The notes beneath the pieces were generated by a model. That model was given only the letters and a program-made list of their open reading frames with translations, did not search any database and was not told the DNA's origin. From positions 13,924,827 through 13,988,826 of the forward strand of contig CM037476.1 in assembly GCA_021014325.1 (NCBI GenBank): a stretch of DNA of 64,000 bases, read 5' to 3'. Made by a program: the position numbers and the translations under genes. Positions within the stretch are counted from its first letter, which is position 1. The number at the start of each line of letters is the position of its first letter. This DNA is from Plazaster borealis. Its lineage: Eukaryota > Echinodermata > Asteroidea > Forcipulatida > Labidiasteridae. Of the stretch, positions 59,285 to 64,000 are shown in pieces.

Positions 59285-62200
59285 ATGTTCAGGCCACCAG
59301 TAGCTTTTCGGTCTCCGGGACGTCAGGGATATGCAGTAGAGTTCTCGCCGTACCTCCCGCAAAGATTAGCCGTAGCAGCATCTCAGCATTTTGGCATCGC
59401 AGGTCAGTTTTGGGTCACGCTGCTTTATTGTAACGACAGACAGAAAGGCCAATTTGATCAGGTTTTGGTTTAAAAGTTTTAACTATTGAGACTTGATGGG
59501 CACTGATATTGAACTCATCCCAAACAAAGACATTGACAAAATAAAGCCGCCAACATAAGGGCAGGATGGCTCAGTTGGTAGAGTGCCGGCACGTTAATCC
59601 GGAGGTCGTATGTAGGTTCAAGTCATTTTCTAGTCAATTTTTCTTTGTTTGTCAGAAAAGTTATATTTAATAGTGTGGAAATTCACTTTAAATTGTTATT
59701 TCAAATTTTAAAAAATAGTAATAACATAGGCCTAAATACCAGTTAGTAAAGCGCCTTCTATCTATGACCAAACATATTCCGAAGCGCTGGAAAAATCACA
59801 AAATTTTAGGAACTACATTTACAAAGTACATAAAGAGCACACTATAGAGAGAGATTTACAGGCACTAACAAAATCAAGTGCATGTAAATCTCTCTTTATT
59901 GTGCTTTTTATGGTATTGTATATACTTGTATTTGTAGAAGTATTTTGTGATATATACATTGTTCAAATGTTTCGCAATCCCAGCTGAATTTGGTTTGAAA
60001 GTAGTGTATAAAAATACTTTGTATTGTAAAAATCTACCTTACTCTTAAAGGGTCTGTATACGTTTGGTAATTACTCATAACATTAAGGGCAATACTTGGT
60101 AAGAAGTGCAGCAGCTTCTGATTGTATAAAGCATTTTGAGAAACATTTCACTTTGAAGTAATGTGATTATGGAAACAGATATCAACAAGTTTGAATTTGA
60201 GAAGCGATTCTGTCAGAAATGTTTCTCATATTGTGTATTCCATCCTGTCCATATACGGATTTTTTTCATGCGTGGACATAACCGCTCCAGATTTTTGGCA
60301 ATATCTCAAGAACGCTTCCACCTTTTGAAATGAAATTTTCACGGGTTAGTTTTATGGTATATCTACAACTATATAGGATTGAAACAAACATTGGGTTCCA
60401 ATTACCAAATGGCAATCCCTTTAAAACAGGTTCTGTGTTTTTGTTTTCCCTCAATCTGTGCAGGTAAAGGTAGCTTGTTTGTTATTGATGTTTTACCAGC
60501 CGGTGCCGTACTATTAAACAGGTATGTAATATAATATTCCAGGGCTCGATTTCACAAAACATTAAGATTCATCTTAAAGGGAGGGTATACTTTTGGTAAT
60601 TACTCAAGAAACTAATGACCATAAAAACTTACTTGGTAAAAAGCACTTGAGAGCTGTTGATACTATACAACATTGTTAGAAATGACACCCTTTGAAGTAA
60701 TGTAGTTTTAGAGAAAGAGGTAATTTTTCACACAAAATATTTGAATCTGAGAAAGGCTTCAGGCATGAAGCCTTTCTCAGGCATCTGAAAGCACAGAATT
60801 CTATGCAACAAGGGTGTGTTAATTTCTTTCATTATTTTCTTGCAACTTCGATGACCAATTGAGCCAAAATGTTTACAGGTTTGTTATTTTATGCATATGT
60901 TGGGATACACCACGTGAGGATACTGGTCTTTTACAATTACCAAAAGTATACCCTGCCTTTAAGTTGAATTGACAATAATTTGTTGACATGATTATTTGCC
61001 ATTTTGGTAATTGCCTTGGTGCCCTTTGAACTATTCCAGTGCAATTTTAAAGGGATTGTATACGTTTGGTAATTGGAACCCACTGTTTGTTTCAATCCTA
61101 CATAGTTGTAGATATATACCATAAAACTAACCTGTGAAAATTTCATTTCAAAAGGTGGTAGAGTTTTGAGATATTGCCGAAAATGTGGAGCGTTTATGTC
61201 CACGCAGGAAGAATAATCTGCAAATGGAATACACAATCTGAGAAACGTTACTCTCAGATTCAAATTTTTGGGATTAAAAGTGATATCTTTTCCATAACTG
61301 CAGTACTTCTCATATACATTATACTATCCAAAGCTGCTGTACTTCTTACCAAGTAAGTTTTTAAAGCCATTAATTTTCAGAGTCATTACCAAACGTATAC
61401 AGACCCTTTAAACTCCCCCAGGGGTGCACCTTTTATTTAGAAGAAAAAAAATGCCTTGCCCAGTTTGCCCGGATAAGACTGAAATATCTGGCTTGAGAAT
61501 ACATATTTTTTAATGTATAATTTGATGACTTTTTTTTGTCTGTAGTTATGAATGGAGCGAAGGTCTATTTGACCTAGCCTGGTCAGAGTCTAACAAGAAT
61601 ATCATTTTATGTGGCAGTGGAGATGGATCTATACAGATATGGGACACGACACAGGCACAGGTTAGATTTCTTTCTTATTCCCCTGACAAAAATCAAACCA
61701 GCAAGTTTGATATGATTTTAATGGACTCAGTTCCATACAGCCAAACCGTCTTGACTGCTGGAGCATACATGATTAATTCCTAGCATTCGATCGTGGCGTG
61801 TCGTGGCCGAGCAGTCTAGTTCACCGAACCCAAGCTCTGGTGTTGTCAGCAGCAGAGTGTGGGTTCGAATCCCGGTCATGACACTTGTGCCCTTTAGCAA
61901 GGTACATAACCGTAATTGCTTCGTAAAAAGTTGGGAAGGTACACTGTAGTGCACTCTGCTCTACCAGCCAGGCTCCTAGTCGGTTATACCCATGCCTGAA
62001 TCTTCACGGACTGTGAAGGGGGTAACCCTGTTTCAGCCCTAGGAGTAGGTGGCAACATGCCCCTGGTGACGTTGATTTTGGTCAGTAAGTGTAGCCCTCA
62101 CCTTGAAGTGGCCGTCCGGCCTTGTGATGTTAGGGGAAATCTCATAGAAAAAATACAAACATTAGTTAAGAATGCAGCAGGCTAGTGAGACTGGCCTCTT

Positions 62201-64000
62201 GTGGGCTAACCAAAAATGAGCAGCCTGTTTGTGTAGATCTATGTTTAATTTATCACACAGGCTTGTCAGACTTTATTCGTTCAAGTGAAATGAACAGGTG
62301 ACAAGCCCTGTGGGCTAGTTTAACCCTGTCATGCACCATTTATTTTAGTGATAAATTGATCATATGGACACATTAATTGTTTACTCGTTGTTTTGAAAAT
62401 GGTAACCCCCAAAAAACAGGTCACAATAACACCCTCAAGAGTCCTCTTTCCCATTCTGAAAACAGTGTGTGGTCGTGCGATCTTTATTTTTTTCGTTTTA
62501 CAGCTATTTTTCCAAAGGGATTTAAACCAGTCGCTAGCGACCGGTCGGCGTGTGAAAGAGCAAGTGAAAGTGCAAGGCCTGCTCAGAAAGATACATAAAC
62601 CCCAATCCCCTACTATCTTTGGATATAGATCCTGCAAAAAACCACTCCATTCTAGGGCACTCAACAACCAAATGTGTGAATGCTGATATGATTGGTATGC
62701 CTGGCCAAGTGATATGTATGCATTTGTTATTTTGGTCTGCAGCACCATATCCTGCAAAATTAGACAACTTCCTGAATAGGATTTAATCCACTGCTCTGCA
62801 CTTGGCAAGGGTCAGCGAGATGCGGCCAGCTGACCCTCGGCGGATTGTGGCGGGCTGATTAAGATACTTTCAATGTTGTCCCTAAAGAAATGTGCGCTGG
62901 TTTTTGTTCTTCAATATTAATATGTCGGCGTATAAGCCGCCCAGCGTATAGGCCTAAGCCGCAAGATTTTATTTAAGGGCCACAATCAACTTATAAGCCA
63001 CGGCTTATATGCCGAAGATTACTGTAAATGGATTTGTGACTATTTGGGTTGTACAAGCTTTATCAGAGTTTTGTTTCTGAATCATCATTTGTGTGTGTGT
63101 TTTTTTGCATCCATCTTAAACAGAAACACAAGTTTTGCTTGTCTTTACATGATTCCATTTCTCAATCCTGTTTTGATAGAGTGTTTCTCTTCCCATACAG
63201 GGTCCAGTTAAAGCATTTAAGGAACACACCAAAGAGGTAAGATTGAAGTTGAAGACACTGTGCAACCTTTGTGGTTATAATCATAATATAAAAATATATA
63301 GTCTTATATAGCACTTGTATATACCAATAAGGTACTCAAGGCACTTGAACAGACAGAAACATTCTAAGAAGAAGAAGAACAAAATAACACTTCTTAATTT
63401 GAAATCCTCCATGGTATAGATTAAAGGACTGAAATGACCCCATCTTCACAAATATTTGTTATAAAAATCAAATCTTTACATTGCATTTCAAGTAAAGTAA
63501 AGTATCCTTGTTTTTCGCCTAAACCCCACAATCACTTGCCCTCTAGGTTCAATTTTATGGGGGTTCTTAAGCAGACCCAATTGCCCAACAATTTTCTGCA
63601 AAGGAAAAATAAGCTGGAGACCAGTCACAAATGGTGTGACATGGTATTTTGGCTGGTAACCTTATGGTAACCTTACAGTGTCTTGCTCAAGGTTATAATT
63701 GTCATGAACGGGACTCGAACCCACACCCTGATGATTTAATAGCCACCAGAACTCGAGTCCGATGCACTAAGCCGCTCAGACATGCCACGACACATTATAT
63801 TGTTAAGTGTCTTGCTCAATGACACAAGTGTCGTGATCGGGATTCGAACCCACACCCCGATGACTGTAGGTCATCAGAAGTAGGTCATCAGAACTTGAGT
63901 TTGGTGTACTAGACCACTCGGTCATGACACGCAATAGAAGAAACAATAAAGGTTTCACAAGTGATTTAATTGGAGTGTGTATTTTGGTGGCATTTCAGGT
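59285..64000 (+). CDS. pex7: Peroxin-7, PTS2 receptor (5' part: exons 1-4 and first 2 bases of exon 5)
   Basis: WD40 receptor that recognises the PTS2 signal of matrix proteins in the cytosol and delivers them to the peroxisome. Exons: 59285-59402, 60464-60521, 61546-61660, 63201-63236, then an acceptor TTTCAG with exon 5 starting at 63999. The first four give 109 codons in one frame. The protein begins [20 protein letters not shown], matching vertebrate TPGRHGYAAEFSPYLP. Later segments are [47 protein letters not shown] (first complete WD repeat) and [12 protein letters not shown], the start of the next. Human PEX7 is 323 aa, so roughly the N-terminal third is here. ATG has A at -3. Introns 1 and 2 contain three family B MITEs. 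Confidence 0.95.
59563..59640 (+). repeat. tRNA-derived SINE head
   Basis: GGATGGCTCAGTTGGTAGAG (A box) and AGGTTCAAGTC (B-box position), then TCTAGTCAATTTTTC. The acceptor stem does not close, so it is not a functional tRNA gene. Lies in pex7 intron 1. Confidence 0.6.
59827..59915. repeat. Imperfect hairpin in pex7 intron 1
   Basis: CATAAAGAGCACACTATAGA with GAGAGATTTACA on the left pairs with TGTAAATCTCTCTTTATTGT and GCTTTTTATG on the right. Confidence 0.65.
60049..60420. repeat. TTAA-type MITE, family B (inverted)
   Basis: TTAA at 60045 and 60421; begins AGGGTCTGTATACGTTTGGTA. The interior is the inverse of that at 61051-61407. Lies in pex7 intron 1, ending 43 bp before exon 2. Confidence 0.88.
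60578..60958. mobile_element. TTAA-type MITE, family B, nested in a family C element
   Basis: Ends AGGGAGGGTATACTTTTGGT and ACCAAAAGTATACCCTGCCT; TTAA at 60574-60577 and 60959-60962. The left flank (60541-60573, GGGCTCGATTTCACAAAAC ... AAGATTCATC) is the end of a family C element, whose consensus has CATCTTAAGATG at the insertion point. Confidence 0.88.
61051..61407. repeat. TTAA-type MITE, family B
   Basis: TTAA at 61047-61050 and 61408-61411; ends AGGGATTGTATACGTTTGGTA and ACCAAACGTATACAGACCCT. Lies in pex7 intron 2, 92 bp after the nested copy. Confidence 0.9.
61787..62160 (+). repeat. tRNA-Ser-like SINE
   Basis: TGTCGTGGCCGAGCAGTCTA (A box) and GTGTGGGTTCGAATCCCGGT (B box) with CATGACAC. 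The body includes AGCAAGGTACATAACCGTAA and a diverged 3' part. Lies in pex7 intron 3. Confidence 0.7.
63680..63942 (-). repeat. Two tRNA-like SINE heads in tandem, minus orientation
   Basis: Minus-strand B boxes GGTTCGAGTCC (near 63715) and GGTTCGAATCCC (near 63845), each with a downstream CATGAC-type stem and an upstream A-box remnant. Lies in pex7 intron 4. Confidence 0.65.

Noticed and set aside
8490..63942. Functional tRNA genes at the A-box/B-box pairs
   Set aside because: None closes a proper acceptor stem and anticodon arm, and each continues into a repeat body; they are SINE heads.

Overview
The window is nuclear DNA of an intron-rich animal, most likely an echinoderm and probably a sea star. 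The genes are bilaterian single-copy genes with GT-AG introns. The introns and gaps are packed with short repeats whose sequences (elements bounded by a GGGCCCAATTTCAT-type terminus, or by a TATTGGTAATT-type inverted repeat beside TTAA) I associate from memory with sea-star genomes. The genus cannot be fixed from the sequence alone.

Layout. (1) 1.6-18.1 kb, minus: snrnp70, encoding U1-70K of the U1 snRNP, complete in 8 coding exons. (2) 18.1-28.3 kb: no gene recognised; repeats and probably the 3' UTR of the next gene. (3) 28.3-34.9 kb, minus: a SOBP/RAI2-family MYM-type zinc-finger gene, complete in 4 coding exons. (4) 36.2-42.8 kb, plus: a TAB2/TAB3 homologue with CUE domain, coiled coil and NZF finger, complete in 6 coding exons and head-to-head with SOBP. 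(5) 42.8-52.3 kb: repeats plus one unrecognised 175-codon intronless ORF at 49.4 kb. (6) 52.3-57.6 kb, minus: prdx4, a secretory-pathway peroxiredoxin, complete in 6 coding exons. (7) 59.3 kb to the right edge, plus: pex7, the PTS2 import receptor, first 4 exons and the first 2 bases of exon 5. Every exon chain closes in frame, and the five genes share no pathway. Four of them (SOBP, TAB, PRDX4, PEX7) have human counterparts or paralogues on 6q and Xp, so the neighbourhood looks like a preserved ancestral linkage group.

The strongest unexplained signal is in snrnp70 intron 5 (about 6.45-7.88 kb). Nineteen GTAAG motifs lie on the transcribed strand within 1.4 kb, against one on the other strand. 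Five are embedded in a near-identical GGGTTGGTAAGCCC-type sequence. This looks like an array of decoy 5' splice sites, targets of U1 snRNP itself, inside the gene for a U1 protein. It recalls the regulatory 5' splice-site cluster reported for human U1-70K cross-regulation by U1C.

The second theme is repeats. Several MITE families have exact TTAA target duplications on both sides; two other insertions have 9-bp duplications. Several insertions are nested, and many foldback elements have arms of 90-450 bp. Some foldbacks carry minisatellites in their arms or loops.
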